A DNA stretch of 64,000 nt, taken from NCBI GenBank assembly GCA_016647705.1, contig CM028338.1:36275176-36339175 (forward strand), given 5' to 3'. Position numbers and translations under genes: made by a program. Of this stretch, positions 1 through 9,652 are shown piece by piece (position 1 is the first letter of the stretch; every line of letters starts with the position of its first letter). The stretch is from Eucommia ulmoides (taxonomy: Eukaryota; Streptophyta; Magnoliopsida; Garryales; Eucommiaceae). The notes under the pieces were generated by a model. It had not been told where the DNA came from and made no database searches. It saw only the letters and a list, made by a program, of their open reading frames with translations.

Positions 1-1507
1 TTGGTGTCGTTATTATCGAGTACCGTAATTGTCATGACCTAACTTTATCTAAGCGACCAAAAAAGTAAATAATTAATTAAACTAAACTAATATATCCTAA
101 ATTATCTATAGTAATATGCTAATATGTTTTAGGGGAAAGAATTGTTTAGGGATTAATGTGGTTTACAAATACGTGTTCGATCTCAATTGACTTACGTTTA
201 TGGTGTTCGACCTATTTGACAATCTCGGTATCTAAAACTTCTCCGCCACTTTTTCCGAGTGTAAGACAGAAGATATAATTCAACTTCGTGTCAACGAAGA
301 AGTTCCCGTCAATGTCTTAACGGCCCTAGGTCACATGAGTCTCACCCCAACATCATTGATTGCACACAATCCAACTCCCTACCGGGTCATTCGATCGTCG
401 TGTTATATTTACCCTATCAACAATCTCAGTTCTAAAATTCCACCGCCACCTCTCCCGAGTGTAAGACGGGGGGAATACATGATTTCGAGTCAATGAAGAA
501 GTCCACCTCAACATCTTAACGATCCTAGGTCACGTGAGTCTTACCCCAACATCATCGATTGTCCACAATCCTAACCCCGACCGGGTTATTGGATCATGGC
601 GTTTGTTTACCCTAATTCGAATATGGGGTTTGTCAAACCCCATATTCTCCATATATCTAACTAAGTATAATAAATAAATAATAATAATATAAACACAATC
701 AAACTACGAAGAACAAACATAAATGTAACACTGAAATCATCCAAACACATATTTATAAATTTATTGTTAATCCCTATACAATCCACATTTAACTCGTGGT
801 CATAACTATATAAACATTGAAATTGAGCTGAACATGCTCACAAAATCCCAAGTTAAATAAATAAGGGAAGAAGTCGAAGAACTTAGCCTTGTTCAAAGAT
901 TAGCTGCTAAGAACGTTCAACGATCGCTTCGCCTTCTTCCTCCACTTCGGAATGTGAGCTCTCCCTCTAAAACTCCTCTATCTGCCCTTATATATATATT
1001 CTAAGAGGCTCAAAATGCCAAGAGAAAGTTTTAGAGGAGATGAGATGAGTCGATATTTATAGGCAAAATATTTCAAAAATATCTAATAAATATTCTAGGT
1101 TGTGCAGAGGTCACCGCCTAGGCGGTGGGTATGTTGGTTGGTTGATTGCCGCGGTGGTGAGGACAGCGGTGGATTTAGTGACCTCTCTACAATTTCACCA
1201 CCTAGGCAGTGAGCTTCCAACAAGAATTGGCCCTCTCTGCATTTTCACTGCCTAGGCAGTGGTCTGGACGCCAAGGCGGTAGGCTACTATTTTGATTATT
1301 GCCTCTATGCTTTGTTTTTCCACCATTCTTCGACCGTTCTTAGTTCGATCTGATCATTTATGCTCCAGTTTCATACCTTTTTGCCCCCACACACCTAACT
1401 TATACAAAAAGAATAAAAACTAATTAAAACGTAATAAAAATAACTATAAAAATACTCTAAATCTAATAAAACCGGTTTGGAAATATGTAGGTAGATCACA
1501 CATATCA
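1..1507 (-). mobile_element. Minus-strand Athila/Tat-like LTR, cut by window edge
   Basis: This is an LTR read on the minus strand. Its start (TGATATGTGTGATC, reverse complement) is at 1507 and its end lies left of the window. It shares the family layout seen at 7363-8773, 11340-12773 and 54910-56463: a G+C-rich palindrome cluster (1112-1261), a block with phrases such as CCGAGTGTAAGAC, and a final block near base 1 with TACCGTAATTGTCATGA. To its right, 1508-1847 is plus-strand 3' untranslated sequence of another copy of the family, so this LTR appears to have inserted there. Whether it is a solo LTR or part of a full element cannot be seen. Confidence 0.75.
1112..1261. repeat. Cluster of 16-bp palindromes in LTR
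   Basis: CACCGCCTAGGCGGTG at 1112-1127 and CACTGCCTAGGCAGTG at 1246-1261 are both perfect inverted repeats. CACCACCTAGGCAGTG at 1196-1211 is an imperfect one, and more degenerate GCGGTGG blocks lie between. The cluster sits in the LTR segment that would be early transcript. The same motif recurs in every LTR of this family and in the Tekay-like LTRs. Confidence 0.85.
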
Positions 1508-1847
1508 ATTGTTTTGCACTACCAAGTCTACATTAGTGGAGAATAAAACCCAGATAAGGCTTATGGATTCCCTATACCTAAAAGGTTTTAGTCATGAATG
1601 GCGTTTACTATTATTGAACGTTGAAATTCTAGAACACCACAAGGTGTGATTTATTCTTGAACTTGATAGGATTGGGGGCCAATGAGGGAAAAATCGTTTA
1701 GTTGATAGATGATATTCAAAACTTGCACATTATTATTTTTAGTATTTTTCGTTTTTAGTTTTAAATTTTGTAAGTAGTTCTTATATTTTCTTGTACTGTG
1801 CGGGTGTTTTGCTCGGGGACTAGCGAAATTCCGAGTTTGGGGATATT
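1508..1847 (+). mobile_element. 3' untranslated end and polypurine tract of plus-strand Athila/Tat-like element
   Basis: The segment matches 11040-11339, just before the 3' LTR of the intact copy. Both contain CTACATTAGTGGAGAATA, TTCTAGAACACCACA and ATTGGGGGCC, and both end in a G-rich tract (GAGTTTGGGGATATT here) against the LTR start. It is therefore the 3' end of an element whose body is left of the window and interrupted by the minus-strand LTR at 1-1507. Confidence 0.75.
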
Positions 1848-3032
1848 TGATAGGTGTAATTTACCTATCTATTTTCAAACCGAATTTGTTAGTTTTCGAG
1901 TACGTTTATTACATTTTTATTCTTTTTGGTATAAATTAGGTATGTGGGGGTGAAAAGGCATAAAAATAGATCATAAACGATCAAATTGGATCAAGAATGG
2001 TGGAAGAACAGTGGAAAAATAAGCATAAGGGCAAAATTATGAACTGCAACCCACCGTCACAGCGTCCAGACCACCCCCGCGGCGGTCAATATGCAGAGAA
2101 GGCCAATATGTTGCTAAATACCCACTGCTGCAGCGATGAGATCCACCGCCACAGTGGTGAAAGAATAGGAATGTCTCTGATTCCACTGCTGAGACTGTGA
2201 CCCAACCGACATACTCACCTCCGTGGCGGTCACTCTGCACAGTTCTTAGCTATTTTGCTCCCTATTTAAGCCTTTCTCATCTCTTCTTCTCTAAAGCCCC
2301 CGGAAATTAGAGACCCCTAAGGTCTTAGGATATTTTAGAGAGTGTTTTGGGGAGTACTTGACAATTCCGAAGGAGACGAATACGCTGCGAAGAAGGAGAA
2401 GCGATAGTTGAACAATTTTAGCAGCAAATCTTCAGACTACGACTAAGTTCTTCTATTTCTCTCTTTATTTTCTTAACTTCAATAGGTTGTTGAGCATGTT
2501 GAGCTTGGTTTTCATTGTATAAATGGTTATGACCATAAGGTAAATGGATTTTGTTTAGGGATTAATATATTTTATGAAATCATTGTTTGTTTAAGTTTGT
2601 GTTCGTTAATGGTTGTTCTTCGCTATTACGATTGTGTTTACCATTATTCTTTGATTATATACTTGTTTAGATATATAGTAAATATGGGGTTTGACACTCA
2701 GGAAAGGTAACCCCGAATTCGAACTAGCGTTTAAATATAACGCGACGATCTAATAACCCAGAAGGGAGTTAGGGAGTGTGCAATCAATGACGTTGGGGCA
2801 AGACTCATGTGGCCTAGTGTCGTTAAAACGTTGAGGAGGAGTTCTTCGTTGACGCGAAGCATATTCACTTGTCTTACACTTGGGAGAGGTGGGGAGTGAG
2901 CTTACGATACAGAGATTGTCAGATAGGTTGAACGCCATTATTGTAAACTAAACGAGACCAAACACGTTTTTGTAAATAAAGTTAATCCCTAGATAATCTT
3001 ATCCCCTAAACATCTCAATATAGTATTAGTAT

Positions 3033-5095
3033 TGTTGGCCTAGTAAAATACCCAAGAGGGGGGGTGAATTGGGTAATTAAAAATATATCAGAATAAAACT
3101 TTATAATAATTAATTTTAAGCCTAAATTAATTATTATTTTTATAACACAGCAGAATAATACGATCAATCTAAGTGCGCACCCAAACAACAAAAATAGTAA
3201 AATAATAATGCAGCACATAAAAGATTTATACTGGTTCACCAAACTACTCTTGGCTAATCCAGTCCCCCAAGCTCCATGGAGGTCGCACCCACTAAAACCA
3301 AGATCTTTTTAAAGGGAGGAACCAAATCAGCACACCGGTTCTTTTACAAGCTCAAAATCAACCTTTACAATTTCCTTTTCTCAGGCTAAGGAAGAACCAT
3401 TACTTTTTACAGGCGAAAGAGTAATCTAATTCTTTTTAACACTGAGGTTCAAGAATCAAAACCTTACCAAAAAAAAAAAAATACTCCAAATATCCTTTTC
3501 ACAGGTAAGGATGGAACCTTTACAAATCACTCATACTAATTCTATTCAGGAATAATTAATACATCAATCTCTTTATAGAAAGAGACTGAAACCCAGTTAC
3601 CCTTGATTAAATATCCCCAATGATATTTAACTCGTCACAACTTACCAATACAAAATTAATAAGTAGTAAATCTCACTCGGAACTTCTACCACCCCAGATA
3701 AATAAAAACTCAATTAATATCTCAACTAGTGATAGAAATATATGAGATACATAAATTGTATTTTAACAAGAATATGGGTAGCAAATTGGAGCACGTAATC
3801 AAATTCAATAAATTGTTTGAAAGAATATTTTCTTTAAAAAACAAAAACAATTTCTAAGATCAATTTCCAAAATATGAAATAATAAACAATAAACAATATG
3901 GAAAGATCTCACGCAGAATCCACAAAAATAATGATTAGAACAGTATAGCTTCAAATCCGGTATCAGCAAGAATAGATTGCAATTGATTATCATAATCACT
4001 CTTAGAATAGCTCACAATAACGTAGAATACTAATTCTTATAAAAGCTCTCTCAAAATGATATAGAATGATTAACTCTCTTAGAATGATTAGCTTCTCTAA
4101 TAAAATTCGCAGGTCTATTTAAAGGAACATGTAATCAGTCTTCTAACGACTAGTTTACAAGTGTCATGACAATAAAAAGCTATTATAGACCCTTTATAAT
4201 ATAAGAACTTCATTTATGTTCAATTTCACTTAATAACAACATTCAAAACACTCAATTAAACCCCAAACTATTTCTCAATCAAAATAAATAAGTATAGAAT
4301 CTATTTTAATTACCAAATTGAGAAACATTAATATTTAATGAACTATATTGAAAGGATTTAATTAGTATATGAACCATATCTTAAATATAGAGAATATCCT
4401 CGAAATCACTCTCAAATCCTAACAAAAATGGCTACTTTTGGATTTAAAATCAGATCAAACAATATCTTGAAATAGTGCATTCAGTCGACTGCCCAGTCGA
4501 CTGGACGAATTAAGGAGTAGCCATCGCAGTTCATTGGTCGACCGCTTGGTCGACTCATCGATTCAAAGAGTTCAGTTGTTTTCACCAGTCGACCTGTCAG
4601 TCAACTCTTCGATTTAGAGAGTTCAGCCACCATTGGCCGGTCGACTCCTCAATCGACTGCTCCCTTCTAGATCTTTTCTCTGATCTCGTTTTTTACTCAC
4701 TTTCTTTTCCGATTTCTCTCCTTTATCCATTTTCTCTCTTAAATAAGCTCCACTAATATTCTTATATTTCATTTTAGTCATTCAAGATTATTTCTTTTCA
4801 ATTCACATAGGAGCAAATAATTTCAGTTAACCAAAATACACATAAAAGATAAAATTCATTTTGTGCCATGTGTGTGTTCCTAAATGGGATATTAAGAGTT
4901 AAGATTTACCTGGGTTTTTTTTCCCTAATTTCTTTGAACTCTTAATTCCTCTTCATCATCTTGATATCTTTATTTAGCATCCATTCAATTTGACATCTTC
5001 ATCACTGGAACTTTAAATCTCTGAAACACTCAATTAAACATTAGTTTCACCAAAATATCAATACTTAATTGTTCATCAAAATCTTAGGATCAACA
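3033..5095. mobile_element. TGTTGGCC-family LTR-like element with AGTAT target duplication
   Basis: The element begins TGTTGGCC and ends GGATCAACA, so its tips are TGTTG/CAACA. It is flanked by the perfect direct repeat AGTAT at 3028-3032 and 5096-5100. Removing it restores the surrounding LTR, as judged by comparison with 8545-8605. The first part (ACCCAAGAGGG, GTGAATTGGGTA, then phrases such as CCTTTACAAA and CAGGCTAAGGA) matches 50154-50590 plus 61326-62466. The second part has several GTCGAC-based inverted repeats (4480-4670). No coding region is visible. The size and TG...CA ends suit a solo LTR, but the lineage (possibly Copia) is uncertain. Confidence 0.8.
4480..4670. repeat. GTCGAC inverted-repeat cluster inside the element
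   Basis: Variants of CAGTCGACTG occur in spaced pairs, for example GTCGACTGCCCAGTCGAC near 4494, GGTCGACCGCTTGGTCGAC near 4536, and further decayed copies to 4665. Each GTCGAC is self-complementary. The arrangement resembles the G+C palindrome clusters of the neighbouring LTR families, although the motif is different. Confidence 0.7.
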
Positions 5096-5307
5096 AGTAT
5101 AATTAGTATAATTAACTTAGTATTAGTATTAATTAATTATAAACTCTATTTTTATTACCTAGATAAAATTAAGTTATGATAATTGCGGTACTCGATAATA
5201 ATCTCAATCAATCCCTGTGGATACGACAACCCTTACTCCTTCCCATCTATACTAAAACTTGACCCATACACTTGCGATGAAAGTGACAACGTAATATTCC
5301 GCTATCA

Positions 5308-5424
5308 TTTAGGTCCCTACACCTAATTTACATAGAAACATATAAAAACGCAATAAATGTTTACTAAAACACTCGAAAACTACCAAATTCGGTTTAGAAG
5401 TAGATAGGTATTTTCAACTTATCA
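5308..5424 (-). mobile_element. Minus-strand LTR start fragment
   Basis: The segment is the first ~117 bases of a family LTR read on the minus strand; its reverse complement starts TGATAAGTTGAAAATACC. It was cut at 5308 by insertion of the plus-strand element ending at 5307. To the right, 5425 onward corresponds to an internal 3' untranslated position (compare 10925-10990), not to the polypurine tract. This LTR therefore seems to have landed inside another element's untranslated region. Confidence 0.6.
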
Positions 5425-6828
5425 CTTAACGATACCCAAGGCACAACGCTTGGCACACAATTACACTTGTACCCCCAAAAGATCAATTCGAAACAACCCT
5501 AAACTATCAATTTAAAGTGTAGTACTCACTTATCAAAAGAAACAAAAATATAACTATATTTACATTTTTTTTTTCAACAACAACCACACCCCCAAACTTA
5601 TTCGATTATTACAATTTCACGGGTGTCGTTAAAACAAAAGAAAAATGATAAGTGAGTACTCGAATACCAAACCAATCAAAACTTCCCCCTAAACCCAACT
5701 GCGCACTTCAAGTAGTATACACGAATGCTAACTTGATTCACTCAAATTGTGCCTTCAGTTCTGGGATATAGGTTTGGAAAGAATTCAATTGGCCAGGGAA
5801 TTTATTATGTGTTCAGAATTGAAACAACATTATAGGCTTCGACAGGGTAACGAGGGATAAACAACCAGTGGATAATATTATCATTCGGTAATGGCCCGGA
5901 TGAACGCAAAACTCAACACATAACAACACATCTACAAACATAAACACATACTACACTAAACAAACATGCATACAATAAAATAAAACTACACAACAATAAC
6001 AATTAAACATACTAAACATCACCCCCAAACTTAAAACGGTCGGTTTCCACAACGACCCAATCATCGATCTCAACATTTAGCATGCATTATAATGATGAAT
6101 GGGGGTTTAGAACATGTACCTGGGAGGTGAGATAAGCTCGCCTCCAAATGAAGTCAGCGGTGATGATCTAACTTATTTTGAAAACTTGGATTGCCTCCCA
6201 AGAAGCGCTTGGTTTAATGTCCTCGACTTGACATAGAGAAGTATTTGTTAAATAGCGGCTTTTGCTTATAGTAAGTATCGTACAACACCACATATGGGTC
6301 TTGGTTTTGAACGCCCTCAAACTTGGAAAGATTTGGCTCTGATCGGATCCAACAAGACTCTTCATCGGCTCATGTACTTGGTGGGCATAAAAGAACATTG
6401 TAAATGGAGGCGAAGGACAAGTAAGCCATATTAGATCCTCGTAGATGTGATCATCTTGGATCGGTGGTGGCATCACAATGTGGATTTCTAATGGTAAATA
6501 ATCACAATCATCAATTCATGCTTGGGTTCCCATCTCATTCGAATAATCATTATTAAACTCACCCAAGCTTCTTCCACTCATATCCGGTTCTTCTCGACGG
6601 ATTTCACAAATAAATGTGGCTTGTTTGTCTCTTAGTGCCACCGCTTCAGACTTGGCCTCAATGAAGCAAAGAAGATGACTGATTTGAGTCTCAAGAGACT
6701 TAACGATCTCATCAATTTCAGCACAGGTTGTCTCGAAAGTGTCAAGATGAACCTCATACTCATTAAGCTGACCATTCGTATCCTTCCAAAATGCCTGGTC
6801 TTTCCCATAAATTCAGCGACCATTTCTT

Positions 6829-7197
6829 TCAAGGAGGGAAATTACTCAACATATTGGTCTGGGGTATCAATCCATGGCTCTGAAATGGTGAAACTATCCC
6901 CAAGCTTTGGTAGCTTGTTGAATAATTCCAACACTGAAAATCAAACTTCGCCATGTCTTCCAACAACCAATAGGCTTCATCCACGGTTAGTTGGTCGAAA
7001 GAGGTGGTACCGTTTCCTCTTTCCACCCATGTTTTGGTTGCGGCTAACAACCCGTCGAGGAATTTAAGTAGTTGACACTCCCTCAGGAAATAATGATTGG
7101 GGAACCAGAGTAGAAAATTCTTGTATCGTTCCCAAGCACAAAAAAATGGCTTGGAATCACATTGAAAGAAATGCAAAAGCACTTGTTGATCTAACAT
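6829..7197 (-). pseudogene. Gag fragment of minus-strand Athila/Tat-like element
   Basis: The reading frame from a Met at 7197 contains the C-terminal half of an Athila-type Gag core. Key phrases are FFCAWERYKNFLLWFPNH and KFLDGLLAATKTWVE, then a VDEAYWLLEDMAKF stretch. These correspond to the family pattern of an aromatic, AWER-like helix, a short PHH/PNH turn and a DEAYELLE helix. The N-terminal Gag half is missing, and the frame breaks near 6830, where homology to the 9250-9400 region continues in other frames. It is a decayed capsid-protein remnant. The same fragment is kept by the copy at 8944-9252. Confidence 0.7.
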
Positions 7198-7314
7198 CTT
7201 CAAGTACCTTGCAAGAGAAACAAAACTACAAAGAAAAAAAATTATAAACAAAATAAATGCCTAAATTAAAATCAAGTTATTTACTCACAATATCAACAAC
7301 AATCTAAAAGCCAA

Positions 7315-7332
7315 TCCCTGGCAACGGCGCCA
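7315..7332 (-). other. Primer-binding site, minus-strand element
   Basis: The minus strand reads TGGCGCCGTTGCCAGGGA, six bases after the LTR end CTACCA (7339). This is the primer site typical of Athila/Tat-type Ty3 elements, usually attributed to tRNA-Asp. It fixes the LTR boundary and the element's orientation. Confidence 0.85.
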
Positions 7333-7362
7333 AAAACTTGGTAGCACAAAATTTTACGTCGC

Positions 7363-8773
7363 TGATAGGTGTAAATTACCTATATATTTCCAAATCGAAA
7401 TTGTTAGTTTTTTAGTACATTTATTATGTTTTAATATATTTTAATGTGTTTTTACTCTTTTTGTATTAAATCAGGTGTGTGGGGTAAAACAGTATGAAAA
7501 CGAATACTAAACGATGATATCGGATCAAGAACGGTGGAAAAACAAATAAGGAGGCAATATTCTGAAAAGTAGCCCGCCGCCGCAGCGTCCAAACCACCGC
7601 CGTGGCGATGAAAATATAGAAAGTGCCTAAATCTGCTGGAAGTTCACCACCTAGGCAGTGAAACTGTAGAGAAGTCCCTGAATCCACTACCTCCTCCATT
7701 GCTCAGGCGAAGATCAAACCGACCTACTCACCACCGCGGTGGTGAATCCCACTACTGTAGCGGTTACCTCTGCACAGATTTAGATATTTTTTAGGATATT
7801 TTCCCTATTTATACCCCTTTCTCTCCTCTCCTTCAACGATTAGAGCCCCATTAGGGTTAGTATATTTTAGAGAGAGATTTAGGGAGTGCTCAAGCAATTC
7901 CTAAGGAGAAGATCACGTTGCAAAGAAGGGGGAGCGATCTTGAAACGTTTTTAGTGACAAATCTTCGGATTAGGCTAAGTTTCTCTCATTCCTTTCTTTA
8001 TTTCTTAATTTAGGATTGTTGTTTGAGCATGTTTAGTCCATTTTCATTGTATAGCTGGCTATGGCCATGAGCTAAACATGTTTTTATCTAGGGATTAATA
8101 TAATTTATAAAAGTGTTGTTTGTTTGAGTTTGTGTTTTGTTAATGTGTGTTTTATAATAATTTCGATTGTGTTTGCCGTGTTATCATGTTATTATGCTTG
8201 TTTAGATAATTAGAGAATACGGGGTTTGATACTTAGGAGAGGTAACCCTGAATTCGGATTAGGGTAAACACAACACGACAATCTAACGACCTGTGAGAGC
8301 GTTAGAAAGTGTGCAATCAATGACGTTGGGGCGAGACTTACGTGACCTAGCATCGTTAAGACTTTGAGAGGGACTTCTTCGTTGACGCAAAATCACGTAT
8401 TCACTCGTCTTACACTTGAGAAAGTTGGTGAGTGAGTTTACGAATCGAGATTGTTAAATAAGTCGAACGCCGTTAACGTAAACCAAACAAGACTGAACAC
8501 GTTTTTGTAAACAAAGTTAATCCCTAGGCAATATTTTCCCTAAAACCATCTCATATTCGTATTAGTATAAGTGGATTAATTAACTTAGTATTAGTATTAA
8601 TTTATTACAAACACATTTATTTTCACCTAGATAAAATTAAGTTGTGATAAACATGGTACTCAATAATAGTCTCAACCAATCCCCGTGAACACGATACCCT
8701 TACTCTCCCTACCTATACTAAAACTTGACCCGTACACTTGCGGTGTAAGTAGTGTCGTATTTGCACGCTACCA
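7363..8773 (+). mobile_element. 5' LTR of pol-less Athila/Tat-like element
   Basis: The LTR starts TGATAGGTGTAAATTACC and ends CGCTACCA (1,411 bp). It is followed after six bases by a primer-binding site. The five bases before it are GTCGC, and the five after the 3' LTR are GCCGC, a 5-bp target duplication differing by one C-to-T change. A palindrome cluster lies at 7574-7770 and includes the perfect inverted repeat CACCACCGCGGTGGTG near 7729. Confidence 0.88.
7574..7770. repeat. Palindrome cluster in 5' LTR
   Basis: Spaced inverted repeats of the CACCGCC/GGCGGTG type occur in this segment. They include CACCACCTAGGCAGTG near 7645 and the perfect CACCACCGCGGTGGTG near 7729. The matching positions in the 3' LTR are 11565-11770. 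Confidence 0.75.
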
Positions 8774-8779
8774 AATTTT

Positions 8780-8797
8780 TTGCGCCGTTGTCAGGGA
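8780..8797 (+). other. Primer-binding site of plus-strand Athila/Tat-like element
   Basis: TTGCGCCGTTGTCAGGGA follows the 5' LTR. It differs at two places from the site in the older neighbour (TGGCGCCGTTGCCAGGGA). One change is in the TGG that pairs with the tRNA CCA end, so the copy may no longer prime well. Confidence 0.8.
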
Positions 8798-8943
8798 TTG
8801 TGTTTTTTTTATTGTTATGAATATTGTGAGTAAATTACCCGATTTTACTTTAGGTATTTTTAGTGTTTATAATTTTTTCTTTGTAGTTTTTGTTCTTGTT
8901 TTCTCTTGTTGGGTACTCGACGATGTTAGATTAACAAGTATTG

Positions 8944-9252
8944 ATGCCATTCTTTCAATGGGATTCCGAGTCGTTTTATAGTGCTTGGGATCGATATAAG
9001 GAATTGTTGTTCCGGTTTCCGAACCATGATTTCTCGAGGGAATGTCAGCTCTTCAATTTTCTCGATGGCTTACAAACTGCAACCAGAATATGGGTGGAAG
9101 GAAGAAATAGTACCCCCTCCCCTTTCTATGACCTAACCGCGGACGAAGCCATTTGGTCATTGGAGGAAATGGCTGCCTATGTTAATCAAAGTTGGAATCG
9201 TTCACCGAGTCCCCAAAGCTCGGGGGATTTTTCCAACACCACGGTGCAATAG
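8944..9252 (+). pseudogene. Gag fragment (C-terminal half of capsid region)
   Basis: The frame opens at ATG 8944 and ends at TAG 9250-9252 (102 residues). FYSAWDRYKELLFRFPNHDF, a FLDGLQTATRIWVE stretch and a DEAIWSLEEMA helix match the second half of the Athila/Tat Gag core. Normal Gag is several times longer and starts well upstream, so this is a deleted form. After the stop the same frame stays open to a TGA near 9366 (EYSPNLEEMLTTIMGE), which the minus-strand copy also retains. This suggests the stop is a later mutation. It is not expected to give a working capsid. Confidence 0.7.
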
Positions 9253-9359
9253 CTAGACATTCCAAATCACAACGAGGAGTATTCCCCCAATCTGGAAGAA
9301 ATGCTTACAACCATTATGGGGGAGACTCATAGATTGTTTAGGAAGAGACCGGATCAACG

Positions 9360-9652
9360 AGCATGAGGATCGTCTTGATCATATCGAGACGATCTATGCC
9401 GACATCGATGAGATCGTAATATCTTTGCAGACACAAATCAGTCATCTTCTTTGCTTCGGTGAGGCTAAGACAAAATCAATGACACTGAGAGATACCAATC
9501 CTACATTCAGTGAAAGCCACTGTGAGGAACCAGAGACAAGCAGGAGGTACTTGGGTGGGATCGATGAAAATTCACATATTAATCAATGTGAATTTTTACT
9601 GTTTGAATTCCAGCTAGTAACGCCGCAGTCATTCCAAGACGATCACATCTAG
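9360..9652 (+). pseudogene. Coiled-coil-like ORF remnant downstream of gag fragment
   Basis: An open stretch ending at 9652 contains acidic, heptad-like sequence (EHEDRLDHIETIYADIDEI, then VISLQTQISHLL) before a Ser/Glu-rich tail. The relative at 6630-6830 (minus strand) has related sequence in shifted frames. It is probably a residue of a Gag or additional ORF of the ancestral element. No enzyme motif is present. Its frame differs from that of the preceding Gag fragment. Confidence 0.45.

Larger units (their letters stand above)
1848..5307 (+). mobile_element. 3' LTR of plus-strand Athila/Tat-like element, split by an insertion
   Basis: The LTR starts TGATAGGTGTAATTTACC directly after a polypurine tract and ends near 5307 (CCGCTATCA). 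The last 130 bases have the family's terminal phrase AAACTTGACCC. A 2.06-kb element at 3033-5095 interrupts it; without that insertion the LTR is about 1.39 kb, like its relatives. Palindrome-type G+C blocks lie at about 2050-2235. Sequence right of 5307 belongs to a minus-strand LTR fragment, so this element had itself inserted into another LTR. Confidence 0.75.
5425..7338 (-). mobile_element. Internal region of older minus-strand Athila/Tat-like element
   Basis: On the minus strand this runs from a primer-binding site (7315-7332) through a gag remnant (6829-7197) and a coiled-coil-like segment (about 6630-6830) to the conserved stretch around 6191-6226 (GCGCTTCTTGGGAGGCAA on that strand), then untranslated sequence. 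The order matches the plus-strand copy at 8774-11339. Protease, reverse transcriptase and integrase are absent in both, so this looks like a shared non-autonomous structure. The 5' LTR of this element is split between 7339-7362 and 12774-13668. Confidence 0.75.
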
